A DNA stretch of 64,000 nt from an uncultured Cellulophaga sp. (lineage in GTDB: Bacteria > Bacteroidota > Bacteroidia > Flavobacteriales > Flavobacteriaceae), in the NCBI GenBank assembly GCA_947496695.1, contig CANMEI010000010.1, forward strand, positions 62,001 to 126,000, given 5' to 3'. Shown here one piece after another: positions 55,075 through 63,748 of this stretch; position 1 is the first letter of the stretch, and every line of letters starts with the position of its first letter. The notes below the pieces were generated by a model. The model was not told the origin of the DNA and made no database searches. It saw nothing but the letters and a program-made list of their open reading frames with translations. The position numbers were made by a program, and so were the translations under genes.

Positions 55075-55506
55075 TTACTTAAGCGTTAAAACAGAAACAT
55101 AAGTTTCATCATAAGGCAATCCAGATTTTGCAATAGCAAAACACTGTTTTAATAACTTATTAGCCACGGCTATTAAAGCCAGTTTTTTGCTTTTACCTTT
55201 ATTGACTATTCGCTGATACAATTCACGGCAAGCCTTATTATGCTTACAAGCATTAAAAGCACACAAAAACAAAAGATTCCGAAGCTTTCTATTTCCAACC
55301 TTACTTATTCGTGCACGACCTCTAACACTACTACCAGACTCTCGTATAGTTGGGGTAATCCCTACATAACTACAAAGTTGTGATGCATTCTCGAACTTAG
55401 TAAAACCATCGGTAACTACAATTAAAAACAAGGCTGTTTTAAGTCCTATTCCTGGTATGCTTTGTAATAAGGTTAATTGTTCCTGTTGATCTTGTTTAAC
55501 TAAAGT
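55075..55506 (-). pseudogene. IS110-family transposase, C-terminal remnant
   Basis: The frame encodes the C-terminal Transposase_20 domain: TLLQSIPGIGLKTALFLI, then FENASQLCSYVGITPTIRES with GSSVRGRARISKVGNRKLRN containing the catalytic Ser region, and KLALIAVANKLLKQCF. The usual N-terminal DEDD RuvC-like domain (about 150-200 residues) is missing; upstream of about 55506 the sequence no longer reads as transposase. The last 118 codons could be translated from a TTG at 55431, but no full transposase can be made. It is a dead insertion sequence piece next to a tRNA gene. Confidence 0.85.
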
Positions 55507-55595
55507 AAGAAATGTATAAATTAAACCTTTTATATTTTTTTATAAAACCTTCATTTGAACAAATAACTACCTGATTATCAATTGATATTTTGTAC

Positions 55596-55607
55596 AATGA
55601 GGGATTC
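55596..55607. repeat. 12-bp direct repeat of the tRNA-Ser 3' part
   Basis: AATGAGGGATTC is identical to 55760-55771 inside the tRNA-Ser (T-arm and acceptor stem). It lies 153 bp beyond the tRNA 3' end and may be a trace of a former attachment site. Confidence 0.5.
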
Positions 55608-55639
55608 ACTTCGTGTATACCTGGGTATCCGCACCTGAG

Positions 55640-55666
55640 AAAAAAGCGCAATTTATGCGCTTTTTT
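55640..55666 (+). terminator. Hairpin with T-run in the tRNA-proximal region
   Basis: AAAAAAGCGCA / TGCGCTTTTTT: an 11-bp stem with 5-base loop and T-tracts in both directions. There is no gene directly upstream that it clearly serves, so it may be left from a lost gene. Confidence 0.75.
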
Positions 55667-55715
55667 ATTTTACTCTATTTTACAAGAACGTAGTTCTTCA
55701 CATATCTTAAAATAA

Positions 55716-55747
55716 AAAAGCTCAATATCTTACGATATTGAGCTTTT
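55716..55747 (-). terminator. Terminator of the tRNA-Ser gene
   Basis: A 14-bp stem (core AGCTCAATATC / GATATTGAGCT) with a 4-base loop; on the minus strand it is followed by a T-run, 8 bp beyond the tRNA 3' end. Confidence 0.85.
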
Positions 55748-55754
55748 CTCTAAG

Positions 55755-55839
55755 CGGAGAATGAGGGATTCGAACCCCCGGAGGTGTGACCCTCAACAGT
55801 TTTCAAGACTGCCGCATTCGACCACTCTGCCAATTCTCC
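55755..55839 (-). tRNA. tRNA-Ser (anticodon TGA)
   Basis: An 85-nt class II tRNA. The acceptor stem GGAGAAT pairs with ATTCTCC, with discriminator G. The anticodon loop CTTGAAA reads TGA (codon UCA), and the long variable arm GAGGGTCACACCTC and T-loop TTCGAAT are present. CCA is not encoded. Terminator follows directly. Its 3' part is partly duplicated downstream. Confidence 0.97.
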
Positions 55840-56111
55840 AAAGTGTCTCATAAGGTATTCCCTTATTGCGGGTGCAAATATAATAACCTTTTTCTAATTT
55901 AAGCAATAGTTTGCTGTATTTTTTTAAAAATATTTTAATCTAAATTTATCATCCTAATAATCAGTAAATTGTAAATTATAGATTCCATATTAACCCTATA
56001 TGTTTTAAATTTACATTTTTAAAATCATAAAAATTATTGTTTTTACATTTTATAACTGGCCATTTTAGTAATTTCTAGTATAAAATAGTATTAAACATTT
56101 AACTCAACAAA

Positions 56112-56744
56112 ATGGCAGATAGTTTAAAACATTTAAAATGGCGATATGCCGTAAAAAAATTTGATGCTTCAAAGCAACTTTCAGAAGCAAAATTAACTAT
56201 CTTAAAACAAGCTTTTAATCTTACCGCAACTTCTTATGGTTTGCAACCTTTGAAAATGATTGTGATTAAAAATCAAGAATTAAAAAATAGTTTAGTAAAA
56301 AGTTCTTACGGACAGCAACAAGTTGCTGACGCATCGCATGTATTAGTATTGTGCATTGAAACGAAAATAGACGAAGCTTATATACATAACTATTTTAATC
56401 TTGTAAAACAATTACGAAATACGCCTGAAAGTATAACTGATCCATTTAAAAAATCACTAATTAAAACGTTTGCACAAAAAAATGCAGTTGAAGTTAAAGA
56501 ATGGGCTACCAACCAAGCTTATTTAGCTTTAGGTAATCTTTTAACGGTTTGTGCAGTAGAACAAATAGATGCTTGCCCTATGGAGGGTTTTATTCCTGAT
56601 GCTTATAGTTCTATTCTTAATTTAGAAGAAAAAGGATTAGAAGCAGTGTTAGTTTTACCAGTTGGTTATAGAGACACTGAAGATCTATTTTCTGGTTTAG
56701 CAAAAGTTAGAAAAACATTAGAAGAGAGCATTATAGAATTATAA
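56112..56744 (+). CDS. Nitroreductase-family NAD(P)H-dependent oxidoreductase
   Basis: A 210-residue FMN flavoprotein of the nitroreductase/NfsB type: KWRYAVKKFDASKQLSE at the start (the Arg/Tyr/Lys FMN phosphate contacts), LTATSYGLQPLKMIVIKN, ASHVLVLCIETK, EWATNQAYLALGNLLT, and DACPMEGFIPDAY near the C-terminus. It would reduce nitro compounds, quinones or enones. It stands 55 bp upstream of the DegT-family gene; common transcription is possible but no functional link is evident. Confidence 0.92.
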   Translation: MADSLKHLKWRYAVKKFDASKQLSEAKLTILKQAFNLTATSYGLQPLKMIVIKNQELKNSLVKSSYGQQQVADASHVLVLCIETKIDEAYIHNYFNLVKQLRNTPESITDPFKKSLIKTFAQKNAVEVKEWATNQAYLALGNLLTVCAVEQIDACPMEGFIPDAYSSILNLEEKGLEAVLVLPVGYRDTEDLFSGLAKVRKTLEESIIEL

Positions 56745-56798
56745 TAACTTGCCAATAATTACCCAAATAATAATTAATTAAAAAGAGTAGTACAACGT

Positions 56799-57989
56799 AT
56801 GCCTGGATTTGAATTTTTTGGAGACCTAGAACGTAAAGAAGTAAATGATGTTTTAAATACTGGTGTATTAATGCGTTATGGTTTTGAGGGTGCACGTGAC
56901 CATTACAAAGCAGAAGAACTTGAGCAATTGATTAGTGATAGAATGAATACTAACCATACGCATTTAGTAAGTAGTGGTACTGCTGCATTAACAGTTGCTT
57001 TAGCTAGTGCAGGAGTAGGGGCTGGTGATGAAGTAATTATGCCAATGTTTACTTTTGTAGCTACTTTTGAAGCTATATTATCGGTAGGTGCAATTCCTGT
57101 TTTAGCAAATATTGATGCAACTCTTGGGTTAAATGCTACTGCTGTTGAAAAAGTGATTACCAAACGTACAAAAGCCATTATGCCGGTGCACATGTGTGGT
57201 GCAATTACTGATTTAGCTCCGTTACAAGAATTATGTAAAAAACATGATTTACGTTTAATTGAAGATGCATGCCAAGCAATTGGTGGTACTTATAATGGTA
57301 AGCCTCTTGGTACAATTGGTGATGTTGGCTGTTTTTCTTTTGATTATGTAAAAACGATTACTTGTGGTGAAGGTGGTGCAATTGTTACGAATAATAAAGA
57401 ATTATATACTAATGCTGTATATTATTCTGATCATGGGCATGATCATTTAGGTGCTGATAGAGGAAAAGACAAACATCCTTTTTTAGGTTATAATTACAGA
57501 ATATCAGAATTGCATGCAGCTGTTGGTGTTGCTCAGTTTAAACAATTAGATAAATTTATTGAAATTCAAAAAACTTATTTTACAATTATTGAAGAAGCTT
57601 TAAAATCGGTTGTAGGACTTACATTTCGAGAAATTCCAGAAGGTGGAGTGCAAAATTATTCATTCTTAAGTTTCTTTTTACCAACTAAAGAGCTAACCCA
57701 AAAAACCCATAAAGCATTAAGCGAAGGTGGCGTAGATGCTACTTTTTATTGGTTTGATAATAATTGGCATTACCATACAAAATGGGAGCATTTAAAAGAA
57801 TTAACTACTTTAGGTAATGTATCAAAAACTATAAAAGATAATTTGCCAGATTATAGTAATTATGATTATAAAGCTTCTGATGAAATTATTTCACGTACCA
57901 TATCATGCCTAATTAAACTAAGCTGGACAGAAGAAGAGGTTAACGAAAGAGCAGCAAAAATGGTTGCTATACTAAACGGAATAGTTTAG
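56799..57989 (+). CDS. DegT/DnrJ/EryC1/StrS-family PLP aminotransferase
   Basis: A 396-residue fold-type I PLP enzyme. The PLP-binding Lys is probably Lys185 in SFDYVKTITCGEGGAI, and cofactor contacts include SSGTAALTVAL (58-68) and EDACQAIGG (155-163). The family aminates keto sugars or related ketones. The motif around the Lys (FDYVKTITCGEGG) differs slightly from the more common SFHxxKxxxxGEGG. No surrounding glycan genes, so the substrate is open. It converges on ribB with a 4-bp overlap. Confidence 0.88.
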   Translation: MPGFEFFGDLERKEVNDVLNTGVLMRYGFEGARDHYKAEELEQLISDRMNTNHTHLVSSGTAALTVALASAGVGAGDEVIMPMFTFVATFEAILSVGAIPVLANIDATLGLNATAVEKVITKRTKAIMPVHMCGAITDLAPLQELCKKHDLRLIEDACQAIGGTYNGKPLGTIGDVGCFSFDYVKTITCGEGGAIVTNNKELYTNAVYYSDHGHDHLGADRGKDKHPFLGYNYRISELHAAVGVAQFKQLDKFIEIQKTYFTIIEEALKSVVGLTFREIPEGGVQNYSFLSFFLPTKELTQKTHKALSEGGVDATFYWFDNNWHYHTKWEHLKELTTLGNVSKTIKDNLPDYSNYDYKASDEIISRTISCLIKLSWTEEEVNERAAKMVAILNGIV

Positions 57990-59122
57990 TAAGGTACATA
58001 ATCTACAATTTCTAAACCATAACCTACAATACCAACTCTTTTCGATTGAATGGAGTTGGTTAACAAGCGTATTTTTGAAATGTTAATATCGTGAAGAATT
58101 TGTGCGCCAACGCCAAAATCTTTCGCATCCATATCAATTTTAGGAGCTCTCATTTCACCTTCTGACTGCAATTGTTTTAAACCTGCTAATCTATTTAATA
58201 AATTTAGTGATTGGCTTTCTTGATTAATAAATACAAAAGCACCTTTACCTTCTTTATTTATAGTATTAAACATTACCTCTAACTTTTTATCAGGGTTATT
58301 GGTAAGTGTTCCTAAAATATCATTATTAATTAATGTGGAATTAATTCGTGTTAAAACTTCTTCGTCTTTTTTCCAACTACCTTTGGTTAAGGCTATATGA
58401 ACTTGATTGTTAGTTGTTTGTTTGTATGCTCTTAATCTAAACTCTCCAAAACGGGTAGTGATGTTAAAATCTTCTTTTTTCTCAATTAAACTATCATGTT
58501 CCATACGATACGCAATAAGCGATTCTATAGAAACAATTTTTAAATTATGCTTGTTTGCAACTTCTTTTAGTTGTGGTAATCTGGCCATAGAGCCATCTTC
58601 ATTCATAATTTCAACAATTACCCCAGCAGGTTGTAAGCCAGCTAAACGTGCAAAATCTATTGCAGCTTCTGTATGTCCTGTTCTTCGTAAAACACCACCA
58701 TCTTTAGCTACTAAAGGAAAAATATGACCAGGTCTTGCTAAATCGTATGGTTTAGTGTCTTTACTTGTTAAAGCTTGAACGGTTTTTGATCTATCAGAAG
58801 CAGAAATACCAGTAGTTACTCCTTTACCTCTTAAATCAACAGAAACCGTAAAAGCAGTTTCCATATGGTCTGTGTTTACAGATACCATCATTTCAAGACC
58901 TAAGTCTTTACAACGACTTTCCGTAAGAGGAGCACAAATAAGTCCACGACCTTCAGTTGCCATAAAATTAATTAGTTCAGGAGTTGCTAATTCAGCAGCA
59001 GCAAGAAAATCACCTTCGTTTTCTCTGTTCTCATCATCAACAACAATGATTACATTTCCTTTTCTAATTTCTTCAATTGCATCTTCAATTGTATCAAGTT
59101 GAATACTTTCTTTCATGGTCAT
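57986..59122 (-). CDS. ribB: 3,4-dihydroxy-2-butanone-4-phosphate synthase with degenerate GTP cyclohydrolase II-like domain
   Basis: A 378-residue riboflavin-pathway protein. Residues 1-210 are an intact DHBP synthase: VVDDENRENEGDFLAAAE, GRGLICAPL, and RRTGHTEAAIDFARLAGL with the active-site His. Residues about 215-378 resemble the RibA domain, but the zinc ligands of GTP cyclohydrolase II (Cys-X10-Cys-X-Cys) are not there; the region reads LTRINSTLINNDILGTLTNN. The protein therefore probably makes only DHBP, with a separate RibA elsewhere. Two ATGs lie 6 bp apart at the start. It is the last gene of the FtsK-LolA-LptF/G operon, 6 bp after the permease gene. Confidence 0.88.
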   Translation of the reverse strand: MTMKESIQLDTIEDAIEEIRKGNVIIVVDDENRENEGDFLAAAELATPELINFMATEGRGLICAPLTESRCKDLGLEMMVSVNTDHMETAFTVSVDLRGKGVTTGISASDRSKTVQALTSKDTKPYDLARPGHIFPLVAKDGGVLRRTGHTEAAIDFARLAGLQPAGVIVEIMNEDGSMARLPQLKEVANKHNLKIVSIESLIAYRMEHDSLIEKKEDFNITTRFGEFRLRAYKQTTNNQVHIALTKGSWKKDEEVLTRINSTLINNDILGTLTNNPDKKLEVMFNTINKEGKGAFVFINQESQSLNLLNRLAGLKQLQSEGEMRAPKIDMDAKDFGVGAQILHDINISKIRLLTNSIQSKRVGIVGYGLEIVDYVPY

Positions 59123-59128
59123 AAATAA

Positions 59129-60622
59129 TTAATTAGCGGTAGATTTCTTTTTATTGAATACTCTAATAAATAAATTTTTAAAGAAATCTATAACATTTCC
59201 AAAACTAGACAAACCTCTATCGTCAGTTGCCCTTTTAGTTAAAAAAACACCTAGTGGTAACATTATTAAAGAGGACATCCATGCACCAATTATAGGGTTC
59301 ATGCTTCCTTCTTTTGAAGAGTTTTCAGCAAATACACCAATAAAATAATACACTAAAAATAAAATTATTGCAATTACCATGGGTAAACCTAAACCACCTT
59401 TTCTAATAATTGCACCTAGTGGAGCCCCAACGAAAAATAGAATAATACAGGATAATGCTAAAGCAAATTTTTTGTGCAGTGATATGATGTGCATGTTATA
59501 AATTTTAAAACGCTTGTCTAGCTCTCCTCTTTTTCCATTTATTGATGCTAAAATGTTTGTAGTCGAGTTTTTAGCTGCGTTTAAAATTTGATTTTTTTGA
59601 TGTGGTTTGTACAGATTCACTAATGTTAGTGTATCAATCATTTTTTGTTGATACATTACAGAATCTTTTGAAAAGTTTTTTAATTGATCAACAACAATAC
59701 TATCTTTTGGTGAAGCTAGTGTAAAAGCACCAACTCTTTTATATATTCCTTTTGAAAATATATTGATGATTTTGATATTATTTTTTTTAATAGAATCAAT
59801 ATCTTTTATTAATCTAGATACATTTTTCATTTTATCAGTAGTGACATCTCTCTCTTTTTCTAAATCAACATCGAGCTTTGAAATATCTTGATTAATAATA
59901 TATTTTTCAAAGGATGATTTAGCAAAAGGAAATTTTTTATTATCTGAAGATTTCTTTTTCAAAACATCTTCATAATAATTACCATCTTTTAAAACTAATT
60001 GTAAAATATTAGAGCCTTCGCCACTTATAAGTTCACCTGTTTTCGCTTTTATTACGGTATTATTTTGTCCATTTGCTGATTTTCTATGTATGATTACATT
60101 TTCTAAAAAGCGATCATTATCTCCGTATTTACGATCTACTTTCATGTTCATATCAGTACCTTCTAAATCACTAAAAGTACCTTCAATAATAGCGGTAGAA
60201 GGTTTTAATTGTCCAATATTTTTACGAAGGCTATATATTTTTAATTCTGCTGCAGGAATTACACTGTTTGCAAAATAAAAAACCAAAACACTTAATAAAC
60301 TTACAAATACAATTAAACTCAGCATTGATCGCTGCAAAGAAATACCAGAAGCTTTCATTGCTGCAAATTCATAATTTTCTGCAATTGCACCAAACGTTAA
60401 AATAGAGGAGAGTAGTACTGTTAATGGTAGTACTTTTTCCATTAAACTTGGCATCACATAAAATAGAAATTTAGCTATAATTACGATATCTAAACCTCTG
60501 CCGGCTAAATCATCAATAAATAACCAGATAGTCTGAAATATGAAAATAAGCATCAAAATTCCGAAAGAACTGATGAAATTGTATAAAAAACGCTTTAAAA
60601 TATAACTATCTAGTATTCTCAA
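59129..60622 (-). CDS. LptF/LptG-family LPS-export permease
   Basis: A 497-residue inner-membrane permease of the YjgP/YjgQ family, part of the ABC system that moves LPS to the outer membrane. Start RILDSYILKRFLYNF, then helices in FGILMLIFIFQTIWLFIDDL and LTVLLSSILTFGAIAENYE, with a periplasmic beta-jellyroll (about 130-360), and C-terminal helices in LSCIILFFVGAPLGAIIRKG. The ending carries a basic tail. It lies 3 bp after the LolA-like gene. LptF versus LptG cannot be told. Confidence 0.9.
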   Translation of the reverse strand: MRILDSYILKRFLYNFISSFGILMLIFIFQTIWLFIDDLAGRGLDIVIIAKFLFYVMPSLMEKVLPLTVLLSSILTFGAIAENYEFAAMKASGISLQRSMLSLIVFVSLLSVLVFYFANSVIPAAELKIYSLRKNIGQLKPSTAIIEGTFSDLEGTDMNMKVDRKYGDNDRFLENVIIHRKSANGQNNTVIKAKTGELISGEGSNILQLVLKDGNYYEDVLKKKSSDNKKFPFAKSSFEKYIINQDISKLDVDLEKERDVTTDKMKNVSRLIKDIDSIKKNNIKIINIFSKGIYKRVGAFTLASPKDSIVVDQLKNFSKDSVMYQQKMIDTLTLVNLYKPHQKNQILNAAKNSTTNILASINGKRGELDKRFKIYNMHIISLHKKFALALSCIILFFVGAPLGAIIRKGGLGLPMVIAIILFLVYYFIGVFAENSSKEGSMNPIIGAWMSSLIMLPLGVFLTKRATDDRGLSSFGNVIDFFKNLFIRVFNKKKSTAN

Positions 60623-60625
60623 TGT

Positions 60626-61267
60626 CTAATTTCTTAAGATATAGTACCCCTCGTTTTTGTACTTAGATTCATCAAAAGTAAATAAGGTTTTTGATAAAGG
60701 CTGATTTGTTTTAAAAGAATTAACGGTAATTGTAGTTTTAGTACCGTTTTTACCAGTTTCTATTAGCTTATAAATATGTTTTGTTTCCGCATCTATACCT
60801 AATAAAATAGTTTTTATTTCTGAGTTAGTGTCAATCGGAGTTAATTTTACAAATTGAATTTTACGACCTTGAATATTCTGCATGATATCCATTTCATAAT
60901 TATGTCCTTTTTTATAAAAAGTCAACATTTTTGAAGGTGTAATTGTATTTTCATCAGTAGATTTATCTTCAATAGTTACTTCTTCGTTTTCAGGAACAAT
61001 AGTATAGACTTTATTCCCATCAAATAATTGTTGAGATCCCAAATAATTAAAAAGGTATTTATCACCTTGCATGGTAACATCACCACGAGTTTCCTGATTT
61101 ATATTTGCCTCTTTATTATTTAATGCGTATTTAAAATCTACATAAATATTGTCATAACTTTTAACTTTATTATATACTTGATCTAATAAAGCTTTTGCTT
61201 TTGTAGAACTCTGCCCAAAAGAAGCGGTTGCAGTAAAAAGTACTAATAAGACAATTAATTTTTTCAT
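60626..61267 (-). CDS. LolA-like outer-membrane lipoprotein carrier
   Basis: A 213-residue periplasmic protein with signal peptide MKKLIVLLVLFTATASFG. The rest has the LolA-type half-barrel pattern: KAKALLDQVYNKVKSYDNIY, RGDVTMQGDKYLF, LFDGNKVYTIVPENEEV, and a late ITVNSFKTNQPLSKTLFTF. It would accept lipoproteins from LolCDE and carry them across the periplasm. 6 bp after ftsK and 3 bp before the LptF/G gene, it fits an envelope-biogenesis operon. Confidence 0.86.
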   Translation of the reverse strand: MKKLIVLLVLFTATASFGQSSTKAKALLDQVYNKVKSYDNIYVDFKYALNNKEANINQETRGDVTMQGDKYLFNYLGSQQLFDGNKVYTIVPENEEVTIEDKSTDENTITPSKMLTFYKKGHNYEMDIMQNIQGRKIQFVKLTPIDTNSEIKTILLGIDAETKHIYKLIETGKNGTKTTITVNSFKTNQPLSKTLFTFDESKYKNEGYYILRN

Positions 61268-61273
61268 TCTGTT

Positions 61274-63685
61274 TTATTTTTTTTCGTTGTTAAAAATTAC
61301 TTCGAGAGCGGCCATATCTGAAACATATACTTGCCTAGCTTTACTGCCTTCAAACGGACCTACAATACCTGCGGCTTCTAATTGATCAATTATTCTACCA
61401 GCTCTGTTATAACCTAATTTTAATTTTCTTTGTATTAATGATGCTGATCCTTGTTGCGCTATAACAATAACCTCTGCAGCTTCTCGGAATAAAGCATCTC
61501 TATCTGATACGTTATTATCAAGACTTGTGCCAGTTTCTTCCCCAACATATTCTGGAAGCAAATGAGCATCAGGATATGCTCTCTGAGAACCTATGAATTC
61601 TACAATTTTAGCCACTTCAGGTGTGTCAACAAAAGCACATTGAATACGCGTGACATCGTTACCTTGTGTGTATAACATGTCACCTCTACCAATTAATTGA
61701 TCAGCTCCTGCAGTATCTAAAATTGTTCTAGAATCTATTTTTGATGTTACTCTAAAAGCTAATCTCGCAGGGAAATTCGCTTTTATGATACCTGTAATAA
61801 CATTTACAGAAGGTCTTTGGGTTGCTATGATTAAATGTATACCAATTGCTCTTGCCAGTTGAGCAAGTCTGGCAACAGGAGTTTCTACCTCTTTACCAGC
61901 CGTCATAATTAAATCTGCAAATTCATCAATTACTAAAACTATATAAGGTAAAAATTTATGGCCATCATTAGGGTTTAGCTTACGTGCCTTAAATTTTGTA
62001 TTGTATTCTTTTAAATTACGAACTAAAGCTAATTTTAATAATTCGTATCTGTTATCCATTTCAATACAAAGTGAATTTAGCGTGTGAATTACTTTTGTAT
62101 TATCTGTAATAATCGCCTCGGCAGAATCAGGAAGTTTAGCCAAAAAATGACGTTCTATTTTATTGTAAAGTGTAAGTTCAACTTTCTTTGGATCTACAAG
62201 AATAAATTTCACCTCTGCTGGATGTTTTTTGTATAACAATGAAGTAAGTACAGCATTTAAACCAACAGATTTACCTTGACCAGTAGCACCTGCCATTAAA
62301 AGGTGAGGCATTTTAGCTAAATCTACCACAAAAGTCTCATTACTAATCGTTTTACCAAATGCAATAGGCAATTCCATTTCTGCTTTCTGGAATTTGCTAG
62401 AAGCAATAACAGAACGCATAGATACTATAGTTGAATTCTTGTTTGGTACCTCAATACCAATTGTTCCTTTACCAGGAATTGGAGCAATGATACGAATACC
62501 TAATGCAGCTAATGATAAAGCAATATCGTCTTCAAGATTTTTAATTTTCGAAATACGTACACCTGCTTCGGGTACAATTTCATATAGCGTTACCGTAGGA
62601 CCAATGGTTGCTTTAATTTGAGCAATACCAATTTTATAGTTTTTTAAGGTTTCTACAATTTTATTTTTATTCTCTTCTAGTTCTTCTTGATTAATAGTAA
62701 TGCCACCAGTGACTCCGTGTTGATCTAATAAATCTATGTTTGGAAATTTGTAATTACCAAGTTCTAATGTAGGGTCAAACTCTCCAAAATCTTCAACTAA
62801 TTTACCCGCAAGATTATCAGTTTCGCTTTTTTCATCAAAAACTTTACCAACTTCCATTGATAAATCTTCATCTATAACCTCTTCTTCAACAGGAACATTT
62901 ACTTCAAATCCTTCACTAGAAATAATTGGTTTTGGCTCAGGTTTCGGTTCTGGTTCAATAGAAGGTATATCTTTTTTGTGCGTGTAAGTGTCAACAATAG
63001 CTTGCTTCTCTTCTTTGGCTATAAGAGCTTCAATTTCTTCTTCAGAATATGTTTCGGAAGCATTTGTAGGCTTGTTTTTAAATTCCGATGCCAGAGAACT
63101 TTTCTTATTTTTATAATATTCTGATATATGATCTGGCGTAAGTTTAAATAAACGAACTGCAATAATAATAAGTCCGAATAATAAGAGTAGAAAAACACCT
63201 AATTTTCCAATGTAATCTTGAAGAAAATCATTCATTTCAAAACCAACAATACCTCCTAGTATTGGGCTATTGTGAGCAAAAAAGCCTAATGCTATAGAAA
63301 TCCAGATAATAAATACAAGTCCCCAAATCCATTTACGTAATAATTTAGTGTCCTTTAAGCTTAAGAAAAGTTTTAATCCACTAACAAAGAACAAAAATGT
63401 AAATATAAAAGAAGCAACACCAAAACCTTTATACAAAAACAGATGACTAATACTAGCCCCAAATTTGTTTAATAGATTTTTGGCCTCTTGATTTCTATTA
63501 GCAAATTCAGTTAGTAAGCTTTGATCGTCTTTCCAAGTAAAGTAAAAAGAAATGAAAGAGAAAAACAAAGCAATACTTAAAAGCATTATTAAGCTTCCGA
63601 GTATTATTTTGTTTTGTTTAGATAAAATAAAATAACTACTTTTTTTAGGAGTAGTTTTTTTTGAGGTTTTTGCCTTCTTTGCCAT
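61274..63685 (-). CDS. ftsK: DNA translocase FtsK
   Basis: An 803-residue FtsK/SpoIIIE protein. Four N-terminal membrane helices (about 25-180), an acidic linker rich in Glu/Pro (about 210-300), then the motor: AGATGQGKSVGLN (Walker A, near residue 470), ILVDPKKVELTLYN, and YIVLVIDEFADLIM (Walker B), followed by RLAQLARAIGIHLIIATQRP. The C-terminal winged-helix gamma domain includes SLIQRKLKLGYNRAGRIIDQ. It pumps chromosome dimers at the septum and recognises polarity sequences. First gene of the FtsK-LolA-LptF/G-RibB operon. Confidence 0.96.
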   Translation of the reverse strand: MAKKAKTSKKTTPKKSSYFILSKQNKIILGSLIMLLSIALFFSFISFYFTWKDDQSLLTEFANRNQEAKNLLNKFGASISHLFLYKGFGVASFIFTFLFFVSGLKLFLSLKDTKLLRKWIWGLVFIIWISIALGFFAHNSPILGGIVGFEMNDFLQDYIGKLGVFLLLLFGLIIIAVRLFKLTPDHISEYYKNKKSSLASEFKNKPTNASETYSEEEIEALIAKEEKQAIVDTYTHKKDIPSIEPEPKPEPKPIISSEGFEVNVPVEEEVIDEDLSMEVGKVFDEKSETDNLAGKLVEDFGEFDPTLELGNYKFPNIDLLDQHGVTGGITINQEELEENKNKIVETLKNYKIGIAQIKATIGPTVTLYEIVPEAGVRISKIKNLEDDIALSLAALGIRIIAPIPGKGTIGIEVPNKNSTIVSMRSVIASSKFQKAEMELPIAFGKTISNETFVVDLAKMPHLLMAGATGQGKSVGLNAVLTSLLYKKHPAEVKFILVDPKKVELTLYNKIERHFLAKLPDSAEAIITDNTKVIHTLNSLCIEMDNRYELLKLALVRNLKEYNTKFKARKLNPNDGHKFLPYIVLVIDEFADLIMTAGKEVETPVARLAQLARAIGIHLIIATQRPSVNVITGIIKANFPARLAFRVTSKIDSRTILDTAGADQLIGRGDMLYTQGNDVTRIQCAFVDTPEVAKIVEFIGSQRAYPDAHLLPEYVGEETGTSLDNNVSDRDALFREAAEVIVIAQQGSASLIQRKLKLGYNRAGRIIDQLEAAGIVGPFEGSKARQVYVSDMAALEVIFNNEKK

Positions 63686-63748
63686 TAAATCTTTACTTCT
63701 TTGGAGCTAAAATACGAATTTACCTTTTAAGCTATAGGTATTGATGTT

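Noticed and set aside
55536..55640. Minus-strand ORF of about 35 residues starting MYKISIDNQVVICSNEGF
   Set aside because: It starts at TTG and runs into the IS remnant before stopping; it could be the start of a truncated gene, but is too short to support.
55609..55640. Sequence TATACCTGGGTATCC as part of a second tRNA
   Set aside because: No acceptor, D-arm or anticodon arm can be built; only the 12-bp repeat matches the real tRNA.
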